Of a stretch of 64,000 bases of DNA, positions 38,737-50,814 are shown one piece after another. Position 1 is the stretch's first letter, and every line of letters begins with the position of its first letter. The stretch comes from Citrus sinensis (Eukaryota; Streptophyta; Magnoliopsida; Sapindales; Rutaceae). The translations under genes and the position numbers were made by a program. Location of the stretch: the NCBI RefSeq assembly GCF_022201045.2, contig NC_068563.1, forward strand, positions 4,216,001 through 4,280,000. Direction: 5' to 3'. The notes below the pieces were generated by a model, which was not told the origin of the DNA, searched no databases, and saw nothing but the letters and a program-made list of their open reading frames with translations.

Positions 38737-40009
38737 GGGTGAGTTTAGCACATTATATTGTATTATGTTGTATTTTATTAGCACTGTATTATAATAATAT
38801 TGTACAATATTTTGTGTTGTACTATATTGCATTAATTTTTAATTAAATTATATTTGGTGTTGTGTTGTAATGTATTAATTTTTTGATTAATTTAAATTAT
38901 ATAATTAGAAAATAATATTTATTAATACTTAAAAATACTAAATATAGAAATCTTAAATTTTAGAAATTTAGCAAATTTTTTGGTAAATGTTAAAAAATAT
39001 CATAATTCTTCATAAAAATCGAGGCTTATAACCTTTAATTTTCGAAAGCATAAAGTTTATTTTCAGTATTTTCTAAATATATAACCTGTGAAATAAAGAT
39101 CAAAAAAAATAATTTAATCAAATAATCTCTAAATAATATAACAACAAAAATAAATAGTTAAAACCTACAAGATTAGTTCAAAAGTCATCTTAGGATGATA
39201 GGATAAAAGTTTATATATACCACAAGATAATCACAAAATAATAAAATGATACAATTGTTATAATGTATTCACTAACCAAATGAATTATGCTAAATAATTC
39301 AAGGAAGAGTTCTGTAGTATATGTAATAATTTTTTATATTTTTATTTATATTAATATTTTAAATTAGTATTATTTAAATTTATTCAAATTTAAATATTTA
39401 TTATTAGTTATATTAAATTATAAATTTATTAATACATTATAATGTAAAAATAAAAAAATAATATTATATTATAAATTAAAATATAATATAACATTATTGA
39501 ATAATAAATTATTAATTTATATTAATAATTATAATGTAAAATAAAAATAAAAATTAATATTATATTATATGAAAAAAATTATAGTTGTTGTTATTGTTAT
39601 TATTTTAAATTAAAAGTAAAAAAAAAAAAAAGCAGGCAAATGCAGTACAGTCCCTTATACATATTCCTTTTCAGCCAAATAAGTTATTGTTAATACTGTG
39701 TAGTGTTTTAGGGTGCGTTTGGGATTGAGGTGCTGTAACTTTTAAGCTATAGCTGCAGTGAAAAAAAAAACTGTGACTATGAAATAAAAATTAATAATAT
39801 ATAGTAAATATAAATTTTAATTAATAATTTTGATAAAATTATTAAAGATATAATTTATTTTTTAGTATACAAGTGAAAAATTATATTAATATAGATTTCA
39901 AATTACAGCAGCTAGTGTTTACTAAACACTTTAGTGTTGTAGCTTAAAAGATAAAACTATCCAACCTCAATTCCAAACTCACCCTTAATGCGGTGTGCTA
40001 AACACACCC
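38737..40009. mobile_element. Harbinger-like MITE of about 1.3 kb
   Basis: Ends GGGTGAGTTTAGCACA and, reversed from the right, GGGTGTGTTTAGCACA. Flanked by a 3-bp TTA on both sides (38734-38736, 40010-40012), the usual PIF/Harbinger target duplication. The interior is AT-rich and contains a second nested element (39711-39984). No transposase. Confidence 0.7.
39711..39984. mobile_element. Harbinger/Tourist-like MITE, 274 bp, nested
   Basis: Ends GGGTGCGTTTGGGATTGAGG and, reversed from the right, GGGTGAGTTTGGAATTGAGG, with TTA on both sides (39708-39710, 39985-39987). It lies close to the right end of the element at 38737-40009. Confidence 0.78.
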
Positions 40010-40466
40010 TTATGTGATGAAAAAAGTTTTACTTTAGAAATAAAAATTGACAGCCACCCAATTTAAAAAATATTTTTTGCGGTTCAAATTATGTGCATAA
40101 TAATAATAATCAAACCAACTCAATTCAAGTCATATTTCTCACTATACATACAAATAAATAATAACCTGCTTAAGAATTTGGAAAATTTTTAAATTAATCT
40201 TGACTCAATTGAAGGCTAGCAGCTTAGCAAGCGGCGTTCGCGAGGCCCAAATAGCCAAAATTTAAAAGAAACGGAAGCATTTGTAGTAACTTAGGATTCA
40301 TTGGCATAGAATTTATTCACACACAAGGCACATCACATGGACCTTAATCTTCTCCACTTGCTAGTTGCTACCCAACTTAAAACATACATTCCCTTCAGAG
40401 ACTTAATTAAACCGGATTAACAACATTAATCCCAACAACTCCAGCCCACATTAGCCTAAAATTACA

Positions 40467-41183
40467 TCAACCCCTAGACATCAAAGACCCAATAACCCCG
40501 GCAATTAAAGCCGTTGGATCCCCAAGCACAGCTGAAATCACAAATTGCACCGCTAATGCAGCCATCTCACAACACTTCTTCACTTTCCCTTTGCTCTTTT
40601 TGTGATGGCTTTGAAGTGTATTCTTCAAAGTAGGGATTCTTGTCTCCAATCTCCTACTCCTCCCACGCCCAGAATAAAGCTCATGCCAATTCTCCACTAA
40701 CATCTCCTTAACACATGCAACATGCAAGTTGTAATTCTTGCATGTAGACCTATAACTCCAACTCCTCCCTTTACGTCCACATTTGTGACACGATGAGCTC
40801 ACTTTCCTGTACAAATAGAGCTTCACTTCCCCATCATCAAGCACCATTGGCAACTTAGCACAACATGGGTGAAGATCATACCCACATGACTTGCAATGAT
40901 AAACGAAGCCTGTGACATCCTTCTCACAGGCGTTGCAGTACCTTGGCTTGTCGCCGGGCGGCCGGGAAAAAAACTGAAATGAACATTTGGTGTAGAAAGG
41001 GTGGCAGATTGAAGGAGACGGGATGGCACAGTGCATGTGAAGGTCAAAATCGCATATCGAACACTTGTAGCGCGACCCGATCCCCACTTCTTTGCAGCCA
41101 TCACACTTGAATGGAAATTCACTGTACTCAAATTTCAGCTTGTGTTGAGGGTGGCTAAAGTGGGGTATTTCATTGTATTTCAT
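40467..41183 (-). CDS. DC1-domain (C1-type zinc finger) protein
   Basis: Single exon, 238 aa. Three Cys/His-rich C1-like modules: about residues 8-52 (CDGC, CSICDFDLHMHC), 61-108 (CNACEKDV, CKSCGYDLHPCC) and 118-157 (CHKCGRKGRSWSYRS, NLHVACVKE). The spacing fits plant divergent C1 domains, which bind zinc and possibly lipid or redox ligands. The C-terminus (about 207-234) is hydrophobic and may anchor the protein. Plant DC1 proteins are often stress-responsive; the specific role here is not known. Length and frame are complete, with no sign of damage. Confidence 0.9.
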   Translation of the reverse strand: MKYNEIPHFSHPQHKLKFEYSEFPFKCDGCKEVGIGSRYKCSICDFDLHMHCAIPSPSICHPFYTKCSFQFFSRPPGDKPRYCNACEKDVTGFVYHCKSCGYDLHPCCAKLPMVLDDGEVKLYLYRKVSSSCHKCGRKGRSWSYRSTCKNYNLHVACVKEMLVENWHELYSGRGRSRRLETRIPTLKNTLQSHHKKSKGKVKKCCEMAALAVQFVISAVLGDPTALIAGVIGSLMSRG

Positions 41184-42854
41184 GACGAATTTATGTCAAT
41201 TATGCTGAGTGGTCTCTAAGAAATGAGCCTAGAAGCATATTTATAAGGGGTGTGTTTTGGGTTTTTGGTTAATGAGATTGGAAGTTATTAATATTCTTGT
41301 AACAAGAGTTAAGGGTTTAAATTTCGTTATGGCTTGTAGATGAAGCTAAGTTCAGGAATTATGCTTGATAATGGTGGTAATGGAGATAAGTGAGTGTTAA
41401 ACACAAAGGAATCCCCCCACGTCAAAAGAGAAGACACAAGGCATATTGGGCCATGTCCCACGTAAGAATATATACGAATTTTCACTTTAAAATGATCCTT
41501 TATATCAATTATGGAGACTAAATGATTATGTAATCCATCCTAAGAAGCAGTTTTCTTTTGGTGCTAAGATATTTCTATTTTACCAGATTCTTTTATATAT
41601 ATATATGCGATTATTGTTATATTAGTATTATACAAATGAGCAGGTTGCCATAAATTGGAAAAAATTAGTGTCAACCTAGGAATGTTTAAAAGCAAGAAAT
41701 TTGAATAATGAAGGCATTAAGGAAGAATTTATCCAGATGGATCATGAAACTTACGCCAAATCTTAGACTTTCTTGAAAGAATAAGAACTTGGCATCTAAA
41801 AAGTTGGTCGGGGATTTGAAAAACAATTATGCTATTATGCCAGGATTTGAACTCTAATCACACGTAAAGCATCAGAAACTTTATATGTTTCTTGAACTAA
41901 TTACAGGCTCTACAATGTAACATATACAGTACGTCTTACGCAAGCTCTGCTTCGTATTGTGGTAAGCCATCCATGATGACACGGCTCTAAATATTTACCA
42001 AACACCTTACAATTGTAGATTAAATTAAAAACTAGAATTGTAGATTAAATTAAAAACTACGGCGATAGGACATCAATTTCATTAATTTAATTAACTAATG
42101 AAGCAGTAATCAAAACTACCTAGGACATAAAGAACAAAATCGATGGCCGTAATTGACACATTCTGTTTATTATATCCAATCTTCTTGTATTGGATAGAGA
42201 ATAACTTCTGCTGATGTATATCAACATATCATTTTCTTGAGCGAACATATACCTATTAATTATATATATACGTTGGAATTTTTTTGTGATATTTGACCTT
42301 TCAAGTACATGCAAATGCAATCCTTATCACGCAAATTAAGACTATCCATTTGTATGATCGTATCTTCAACTTGAGTTCTTGAATTCTATATTTGGCATCT
42401 TTGCTTCCATGCCCTTGTGACATAACATTGGGGGAATTGATTCCTTTTAATTGAAATTATTAAGTAATTAATACTACTAGAAATTGGACTAAAAGTGTTT
42501 CTTGACAACAAAATCACAATCTGTATGAGCATAATGATGATCTCACTTATTCGAGGTCTGCAAAGTAATTGGTGTCACTTTTTAATTTATTATCTATTTA
42601 TGTAATTATTTTTACAATAACTGCACAGTAGTTAAACGTGTGAGGGACTAAGTGGAGAATATATGCTTTGCTTTTTCCAGTCAGCAGTAACAAAGAGACA
42701 AGTTTACAATTTTACAAGATTCTCAAACAATTCTTGTGGGCAATAGTGGCTATGTAGTTTCATTTTCTTTTGGTACAAAGAAACATCTGGAATATTCCAA
42801 TTTTATTAGATATTGCAACTGATGAGTTTTGTGGCAAGTGCTCACATCCAGTCG
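41184..42854. other. Intergenic, AT-rich
   Basis: Promoter side of the DC1 gene and AT-rich sequence. No gene or clear repeat found. Confidence 0.5.
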
Positions 42855-43640
42855 TAGAGGTGGGCTAAAAAACCGTGGTCTTAAAAATATCGAACTGAAC
42901 CAGCGATTTTTTCTAATTCGGATTGGTTTTTATTTTTTTAAAAAATCGAAATATATCATTTGTTAAAAAAATCGAAATGTCGGTTTGGTGTTCGGTTCAC
43001 TCAACTGAACCAAAAAATCAAATCGAAAAACTAAATTAATTTTAGATTTTATTCAAATCGACATATGTTAAAATTTTTTTTTTATAGATCCAAATATTGA
43101 GTTGGAAAATGCCTAAAGTTGATGTTAATATTGATGAAGATGGGAGAATATTGTTGGCGTTTGTTTCTAAATTTTCTTTTTATTTTGTGTTGTAAATTGT
43201 AATTGTTGTTATTTTTATTTGTCTTTACAATATTATGATTATGTTTATGTAGATGGAGTATTGGAGTTTGATTATGTATTTTGAAATTTTAATATTTCAT
43301 ATTTTGTGAGTACCTTATTAGTAGTTAGTAAGATATTAGTGATAAAATGCGTTTTGAATACTTTATATTTATTGTTAATATTTGTAATGAAATTAGGATG
43401 AACTAATTGTTGAAAAAAATTATTACATTCATGAGGCGCAATGGGTTAAAAATTTGAAAATTCAAAATAGACCCAATAGATCCAGAACCGAAAAAACCGA
43501 ACCGATCCGAAAAGATCCGTTTGAGTTCGGTTCTTATTGAGTTCAGTTCTTATTCGGTTCTTTTTATAAAATAATCAATTTAAATCAGTTCTACTTAATT
43601 TTGATCCGAACCAAACCAAACCAAACCGTGCCCACCCCTA
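42855..43640. mobile_element. hAT-type non-autonomous element, 786 bp
   Basis: Ends TAGAGGTGGGC and, reversed from the right, TAGGGGTGGGC. The 8-bp flanks TCCAGTCG (42847-42854) and TCTAGTCG (43641-43648) match at 7 of 8. Subterminal repeats of CGGTTCGGTTC type; no transposase frame. Confidence 0.75.
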
Positions 43641-45681
43641 TCTAGTCGTCTGTAGCCACCAATTTTTGTACTTGCAATGATGGGATATCATTATTTTCTT
43701 CTCTCAGTAACATCTCTTTATTTTTTTTTTCTTTTTTTTTCCCTCTCTAGGGTATAATTTGTTTTCTTTTTCCTACGGTCCTTGTCTTGAAGAACTTTCT
43801 CTCTTTTCTCTAGCTGATCTGGCTGTACTTGAAAGCTGTTGATGAGTCTTCAATCTGAATCAATTGGATGTGTGATCCTTGCACATAACGTAATTTACAT
43901 AAAATGTTACAAATCTAAAAGAAATGAATTGTGCGGTAAACAATTTTAACACAAAATGAATTATATCATTAAACCTTATTCCTTAATAATTAAAGAGGTG
44001 ACAACCCACCACCAAGTCCTTAACAAACATGTCAAGGTCTAAAATAACCCTTTTACTTTATATAAGTCAAAATAATTATAACTATACTTCTATTAAATTA
44101 TAATTTTCCTAAAGTAATAATATTATTTAATTTCAATATTATGGCTATATATATATATATGGTAAAGTTATTTATTTAGTAGTAATTTAGTAATATAATT
44201 TACTAAATACATGCATTATGTTTTTGTAACTCACAACCAATTTATATAATTTATTAAATTCCAAGTTGTATTATTACATAGGATGGGGGTCTTTGAACCC
44301 ACCAAATTACACAATTAACTTATTTACTAAATAAACCCACCCTCAATTTTTAAAATTTTAAATTTTACTCAGTATACCCACTTAAATACCTAATAAACCC
44401 TTATTAAACCCAATTTTTATAATAATAGTGATTTTGCTCATTAAATTCATTTATATACCCATTAAATTTTTCTAAAAAAATTGGTTGAATATAAGTCAAC
44501 AAGCTTCTTTTGAAAAAGAAAAAAAGAAGCAAAAGGAAAAGAAACAAATTTATTGCTTTTAACATTTTAGAATACATTCATGAAATAGTTGTTTGAAGGA
44601 ATTTGAAGTAGATTTATAAAGGACAACAAAAGAAAAATTCCAAGGACAAGAAACTGCTTTCTTGGAGTGAAAAGAAAATTATTTGACAAGGACACCTTTC
44701 GGGAGCCTCTAAGTTACAATAATTGTACCATACATCTCTCATGTGAACCACACAAAATTATAGGACCCACAATTTGTGTGGTTCACATGAGAGATATATG
44801 TTACAATTATTATAACTTAGCATTTGCCATTTCAAGTTGATTTATAAAGGACACCAAAAGCAAAGCTCAAGGACAAGAAACTGCTTTCTTGGAGTGAAAA
44901 GAAAAATCTTTGACGAAGGACACCAAATATTTGTCCGTTTGTTACTATTGACGAAGTCTCACATTCATGTGGAGTTTAAGGTTTTGAATGTATCTCTCTA
45001 TCAATTTCAAATGGAAAAGGGGAAAAAAATCAAAATCAAAAGTAAATAAAAAAATTCATACCCGTTCATGATTTAAATTATTGTCAATATTGTTTTGTTA
45101 CTTCGTAAAATCAATATCCATCAAATCAATAACAACCAACTTTGTTATTCTGAATGGAATCACATGTGCTCATTTAGCAAAAATATATGACTTGACAAAA
45201 GAATCACACATATTGATTGATTAGGGTTTAATAAAAATCTGATTAGGATTCTATAAAATTATGTTGAATATAAAGATGAGTTCAAAGAGTAAAAATTTTA
45301 ATTTTTTTAATATATTTTAATGTCCATAACTATAATTTAATTTAAGGATATTCTAATCATAAAAAGTTATTTTTAAAAATTGATTTACCGAGTAATTTGG
45401 TAGGTTCAAATAGTTTCACCCATTATATAATTTACTTGATGTTATCTTTTGAGCTGATAAGTAAACTTTTTATAATGTTTTAAATAGTGAAAATTGGACA
45501 AGAAATATCATGTAATTAAATTTAAAAAATTATAAGCGGAGCACTATGTCCCAATTCCCCATGGAGTTAGAAAAAAAAAACTACGTAAACTTGTGTTTTC
45601 TATAAATATAATAATAATAATAATAATAAATAAATAAATAAGCTTTTGTGTTTCAAAGGACAGAAACAGAATCCAAGTAAA
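43641..45681. other. Spacer upstream of the PPR gene
   Basis: AT-rich; contains a hairpin MITE (44702-44828) inside a pair of diverged direct repeats (about 44602-44690 and 44832-44920, both around GACAAGAAACTGCTTTCTTG), and an (ATA)n/(AAAT)n tract just before the PPR start. No other gene. Confidence 0.5.
44702..44828. mobile_element. Hairpin MITE, GTTAC family
   Basis: Long inverted arms: GGAGCCTCTAAGTTACAATA on the left, GGCAAATGCTAAGTTATAAT reversed from the right. The arms stay paired for more than 45 bp (through CTCTCATGTGAACCACACAA). Ends resemble the Mutator-like elements at 23580 and 26299. The target duplication is degraded or absent. Confidence 0.65.
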
Positions 45682-47166
45682 ATGGCGGTCCAAATCCTTA
45701 AACACATCATCTTCTCAGTTTCAAAGCCCAAGCCAAAACCCCAGCTACTGTCCCAATTCTCCACCTCATCATCATCTCCACCGTCTGATCAATCCCACAA
45801 CCTAATCTCCACCGTCGTTTCACTCCTCACTCACCACCGCTCCAAATCACGATGGAACCACCTCCTCTCCCTCTGCCGCTCCGGTTTAACCCCCACCCAG
45901 TTTTCCCAAATTGCCCTCGGCCTTAAAAATAATCCCCATCTTGCCCTCCGCTTCTTCTCCTTCACACAACACAAGTCTCTCTGCAAACACAGCCTCAGCT
46001 CTTATGCTACAATCATTCACATCCTCTCTCGGGCCAGGCTTATCGGCCCGGCACGAGATGTCATCCGGGTCGCCCTCAGATCACCAGAAAATGATCCAAA
46101 ATTGAAACTTTTTGAGGTTCTTGTGAAAACTTACAGGGAGTGTGGCTCAGCTCCGTTTGTGTTTGATTTGTTAATAAAGTGTTGCTTAGAAGTGAAAAAT
46201 ATTGAAAAGATTGAAACTTGTGTTGATATTGTTAGAATGTTAATGTCCCGTGGGCTTAGTGTTAAAGTCAGCACATGTAATGCTTTGATATGGGAGGTTT
46301 CTAGGGGTAAAGGTGTAATTTCGGGGTATGAGATTTATAGGGAGGTGTTTGGGTTAGATAGTGATGGGACTGAAGGAATTGGTAAAGATGTGAAAAGGGT
46401 TGTTAGAGTTAGGCCTAACGTGCACACATTCAATGCTTTGATGGTGTGTTTTTATAGGGAAGGTGCTTTTGAGAAAGTGGAGGACGTATGGGTTGAAATG
46501 GTGAGATTGGGATGTGAACCTGATTGTTATAGTTATAGTGTTTTGATGGCTGTGTTTTGTGAGGAAAGGAGGATGAGAGAAGCTGAGAAGCTATGGGAAG
46601 AAATGAGGGATAAGAATGTAGAGCATGATGTTGTCGCTTACAACACTATTATTGGTGGATTTTGTGAGATTGGAGAAATGGCAAGGGCAGAGGAGTTTTT
46701 TAGGGAGATGGGGTTGAGTGGGGTTGAGAGTAGTAGTGTGACTTTTGAGCATCTTGTTAATGGATATTGTAGAACTGGGGATGTTGATTCAGCAATTTTG
46801 GTGTATAACGATATGTGTAGGAAGGGTTTTAAGTCGGAGGGTTCTACGATTGAGGTGTTGATTGGAGAGCTTTGTGATAAGAGAAGAGTATTCGAAGCAC
46901 TGGATATATTGAAGGCTGGAGTTGTAAAGTTTGGTTTGTTTCCGACAGAGAAAAGTTATATGTTCTTGATTAAGGGGTTGTGTGAGGAGGGGAAGATGGA
47001 AGAAGCATTGAAGGTTCAGGCAGAGATGGTAGGGAAAGGATTTGAGCCAAGTTTGGAGATTTATAGTGCTTTTATAGATGGTTATATGAAAGAAGGAAAT
47101 GTGGAAATGGCAACAATGCTGAGGAAGGAGATGTTTGAAAATCAAGTGAGGCAGGAAGATGGTTAG
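45682..47166 (+). CDS. Pentatricopeptide repeat (P-class PPR) protein, organelle-targeted
   Basis: Single exon, 494 aa from the ATG at 45682; the frame is open upstream but has no earlier ATG. The N-terminus (MAVQILKHIIFSVSKPKPKP) is basic and Ser-rich with few acidic residues, as in mitochondrial or plastid targeting peptides. At least seven P-type 35-residue repeats are visible from about residue 180, for example VHTFNALMVCFYREGAFEKV, VVAYNTIIGGFCEIGEMARA and SLEIYSAFIDGYMKEGNVEM. No E or DYW extension, so an RNA-binding role in organelle transcript processing rather than editing is expected. It resembles Arabidopsis At2g15980 from memory. Confidence 0.92.
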   Translation: MAVQILKHIIFSVSKPKPKPQLLSQFSTSSSSPPSDQSHNLISTVVSLLTHHRSKSRWNHLLSLCRSGLTPTQFSQIALGLKNNPHLALRFFSFTQHKSLCKHSLSSYATIIHILSRARLIGPARDVIRVALRSPENDPKLKLFEVLVKTYRECGSAPFVFDLLIKCCLEVKNIEKIETCVDIVRMLMSRGLSVKVSTCNALIWEVSRGKGVISGYEIYREVFGLDSDGTEGIGKDVKRVVRVRPNVHTFNALMVCFYREGAFEKVEDVWVEMVRLGCEPDCYSYSVLMAVFCEERRMREAEKLWEEMRDKNVEHDVVAYNTIIGGFCEIGEMARAEEFFREMGLSGVESSSVTFEHLVNGYCRTGDVDSAILVYNDMCRKGFKSEGSTIEVLIGELCDKRRVFEALDILKAGVVKFGLFPTEKSYMFLIKGLCEEGKMEEALKVQAEMVGKGFEPSLEIYSAFIDGYMKEGNVEMATMLRKEMFENQVRQEDG

Positions 47167-48808
47167 TTTGGAGTTTTTGGATGAGTATTAGCCAACCCTA
47201 TAAGTCATGACATCATCCAATCACCATTATAAGGTTGAATGGCTTCAACTATGTGGTGCTTCCGACTTGATATTATGAATAGCTTACTTATTTTGTGCTT
47301 TTGCTGCAACTTCAATGTCTAATATTTTCTGGCTGTTGTCTCATTGTGAACTTGTAGGTGCTTGTTTGGTATAGGGGAATTCTTTTCTGTTGTTCTGGGT
47401 GAAGCAAATCTTGACATGTTCAAGGTATGGCACTCAATAATGACTTCTTTAACAGATTGCTTCTTGTGATTATAGAAACACAAATGTTCTGGAGGTATAC
47501 TTGACTGCTGAATTATCGATGTTAATTTGGTATTAAAAGGATAAGATATGAGTCCTACATAGTTGATATCATTCTGAATTTAGTTTTGTTCTTCAGAAGA
47601 ACCTGTGACTTTTCATTAGAAGCTAGAAGCAAAACCTGTATCAGTCATTGGTTAAAGGGACGTATCAAGTTAGCTATCTCTGGATTACTTATATAATTTT
47701 AGGTATATGATGAGAATCATGCACTTAAAGATCTTTTTGGTGTTTTATGGTCTTAAATCACCCTAGAGTTGGATGCATTTCTCTATCTGGGTCATGAATA
47801 TAGTACTCTTTAGTTTAGCATTGAAAAAGAATTCATATTTTGCTGTCCAAATTAGAAAAAGTCGATTACGTTTCTTGTAAATTGATCTGATTTTTTCGAA
47901 TGGAAAAGAGTAGTAAAAGCAATAGTCCCATTTTTTATTCGCACTAAATATTTTCTTTACAGATTCGTGTCAGATGTTGCTCTTAGGCAGCCACAATTTG
48001 CTCAATGGCCATCCACATGATCAATTTTCTGAATGCATTGCGATGGAGGAAATCAAATGCTTCTGCTATTAGGCTGTGAAGTAGAAAAGAAGCAACTGGG
48101 AGATAGGAGCACCTGCCGAGAAGCAGACGGTGAATCTTTCCTAATTGGTCACATTGACCATCATATTTGATGTAACATTTTATATCCTTAAATAGGTTAT
48201 TCTTATGTGAAATTCAATGTTAAGGGCAAAATCGCCTTGTGTAAATAAAATCAAAATCAGTTAAGTTACTAAACTGATGATGTAATTTGACCTCGATTCA
48301 TCTATTTTCTGCCTTGCTTGTTCAGGGCAACCATTCAATCTTATTGCAACTATATTAAGATCACAAGAGAAATTCATAGCTGGGGATAAAAAAAGTTAGA
48401 GCAACCGGGGCAGGAGTTTCTTGAATATTTCTAAAAAAATCCAATGTTGTTTTATATTCTGGATCTGCTTTCTCTGGGCAGTTAGGCCACAAATGGAATG
48501 ATTTTTCATCATATTTTTGCACTCTTGAGCAATCAATAGATGGAAAGATTAAAAGCAATTCAAATCTCAGAACTTCATACTTGATTGTTTCTCCCACGCT
48601 GCCCATGGATTCACTGTAATAGATTATTTATCATGCCTGCATCTACATTTTTGAAGGGAATAAGGCGAATATAATCTGTCTGCTATTAGTACTGCCTGTG
48701 TACAACTGCCCAGATCATTTACAATTTTGAAAAATGGAGTGCTACTACTATACGAATTTCTGATGTAGGAAAATCGTAAACAAAGATTGTGATGGATCGA
48801 GTTGAGAA
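47167..48808. other. Convergent 3' regions of the PPR and CASP-like genes
   Basis: Transcript ends of both genes probably lie here. The minus frame at 48361-48606 (81 codons with an ATG) has no domain I recognise and sits in the presumed 3' untranslated region of the CASP-like gene. Confidence 0.45.
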
Positions 48809-50272
48809 TCACAAGGAAGGGAGTAGCCAAAGATTGAAAAGCGAGGAAGCCATTGAAAGAAACCAGGTCAAGAAAGCCATTGCAGCTGATATTTGATATC
48901 GACTACAAAACTTAGGAGGGCAGTAAGGATTTTCTGCGCGGAGCAAAAGATCGACAACACTCGCCGTTGAACATGCTGCTGCTAGTGTAAGAATAGACAA
49001 GACCTGTCGTGAAACGTTACGAATTCATCAAATTTTACTTGTTATGGACGTAGTATGGAGTTGTGAACGAATCAAAATGGGGCATACCCAATCTCCAACG
49101 ACAATTATAAGTAGAACTCCGGGTTGGCGAATGGGGCATTTGACTAGAACAGAGTATCCATCCACAATTGCCATCGTGAAACTCCAGGGAATGACCAAAC
49201 CCATTATTGTTACCAAGTAGCTGAAAGTTTAATACCAATCCAATGAAAATCAGAACATTTCAGTCTAGTTTGAAACAGAAGAAATCCAATCTAATATCAA
49301 TATGACTCTCATCACATTACAGGCAGATAAAAATAAAGTACCCAGTTGCTTTTTGCAACTTAAGAGAGTAAATAATGGAGTTCTTGAAATGAGCTGACAT
49401 TTCAGAGCAACAAGGTATATTGAGCAGATGCTGCATGAGAAACTTAATTCAGCTAATGAACATTAAAATGCAGGGGATTTATGGATATACAAAATGATTC
49501 TGATGGTAGTCAACTCAATATGGAGAGAATCGCTGCACCATAAACCAAATTTCAATACTTTAATGTCACTCCTTGCTGACTAAGCCGGCGCATCAGACTT
49601 TTTAAGGGCTTTCAGAGCCGGCGCTGACCGGCTCAAATTTCTGTAGGCTGCCATGGGTAAAGTACATGGCAGTACTCTGGTGAGTGATGATTAAATAAAT
49701 TCATATGGGAAGATGCAAATTTCTCAAATCTCTAAAACATTATTTAGAGATGCAACAATCATATTGCAGCTAGCAGTCTGATAAAGGACAACTGAAATGT
49801 CAAAACCAATTCAATAATAAAGGTTGACTGATTCTTCTTATTCCAAAGAGGAAAAAAAGAAAAAAAAAATTAATTAGCAGCATAAACACATAAGCAATTC
49901 TCATGTAAAGCTTCCAAAAAATATAATCGATCATCAACCATATGTTAGCAAACATAATCTTTAGATAAACTGATTCACTAACTAATTCATCAAGATCAAC
50001 CACATGAATCTGTCGCTTCATTTTACAGAATTAGAAAGCCAAAAATGAAACTGAAACAAAATGATCATCCAAGAAAATCAGAAACATTCAGACATGAAAT
50101 GAAAGAATATAAAAGAGAATGAAAAGATTTACCAAAAAGAAGTGTAGCTGTAAAACTCAACACCTAAAGACATGAAGAGAAGAGAAGCAGAAGAGAAAAT
50201 GGTCTGTCCCAATCTCAAAGACAAACTAGCACTGGTTCCGACAGAGCCAGGCACTTGATTCTCTGTTGCCAT
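48809..50272 (-). CDS. CASP-like membrane protein, CASPL5 type
   Basis: Three exons on the minus strand: 50133-50272, 49088-49220 and 48809-49003, giving 155 aa with matching phases. Starts MATENQVPGSVGTSASLSLR and ends LWLLPSL. Four hydrophobic segments can be read: around FSSASLLFMSLGV, CYLVTIMGLVIPWSF, VLLIIVVGDWV-LSILTLAAACS and AAMAFLTWFLSMASSLFNLW. The GDWV-LTLAAACS block and the Cys-containing extracellular loop (NPYCPPKFCSRY) are typical of the MARVEL-related CASP-like family, which makes plasma-membrane scaffolds. The N-terminal PGSVGTSASLSLRLGQ resembles CASPL5 members. Which subgroup and tissue are unknown. Confidence 0.85.
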
Positions 50273-50744
50273 GTTGCATCAAGATATCTTCTCTCTTTCT
50301 TTCTGAAGCTCATGATCGTCTTACTTCTTCTTCAATTCCCCACCATAGCCACCGCCTCCCCCAACAAAACTTATCATCTATATATCAACCCAGAAGCTAT
50401 AAAATACTATCAAATATGATCCTTCAGTATCCAAGATTTTCGTGAAAAACATTCTTGGCCATTTCCCTTTTTTTTTTCCCCTTTTGCAAAAGAAAGAGAG
50501 AAGAAAGTTGGTGTGATGCAAAACCGGCTAGTCTTGAGGTGAGAGTTTGAACTTGTTAAAAACTAGTTTATTGGTCGATTGAATAATAATGAGAATAATA
50601 ATGATGATAAAAGGTTTCTTTAATTATGACACTTGTGTTAAATTCTTTGTTTATGTGGGTGACATGGTCTTATTGGCTATGATTGATGTGGCTATATTGG
50701 ATTAAGGAGATTTTGGAACTTTGCTTTTATTTTTGGTATTTTTC

Positions 50745-50814
<70 letters not shown>

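Noticed and set aside
48361-48606. 81-codon minus-strand frame with an ATG
   Set aside because: It lies in the probable 3' untranslated region of the CASP-like gene and has no recognisable family.
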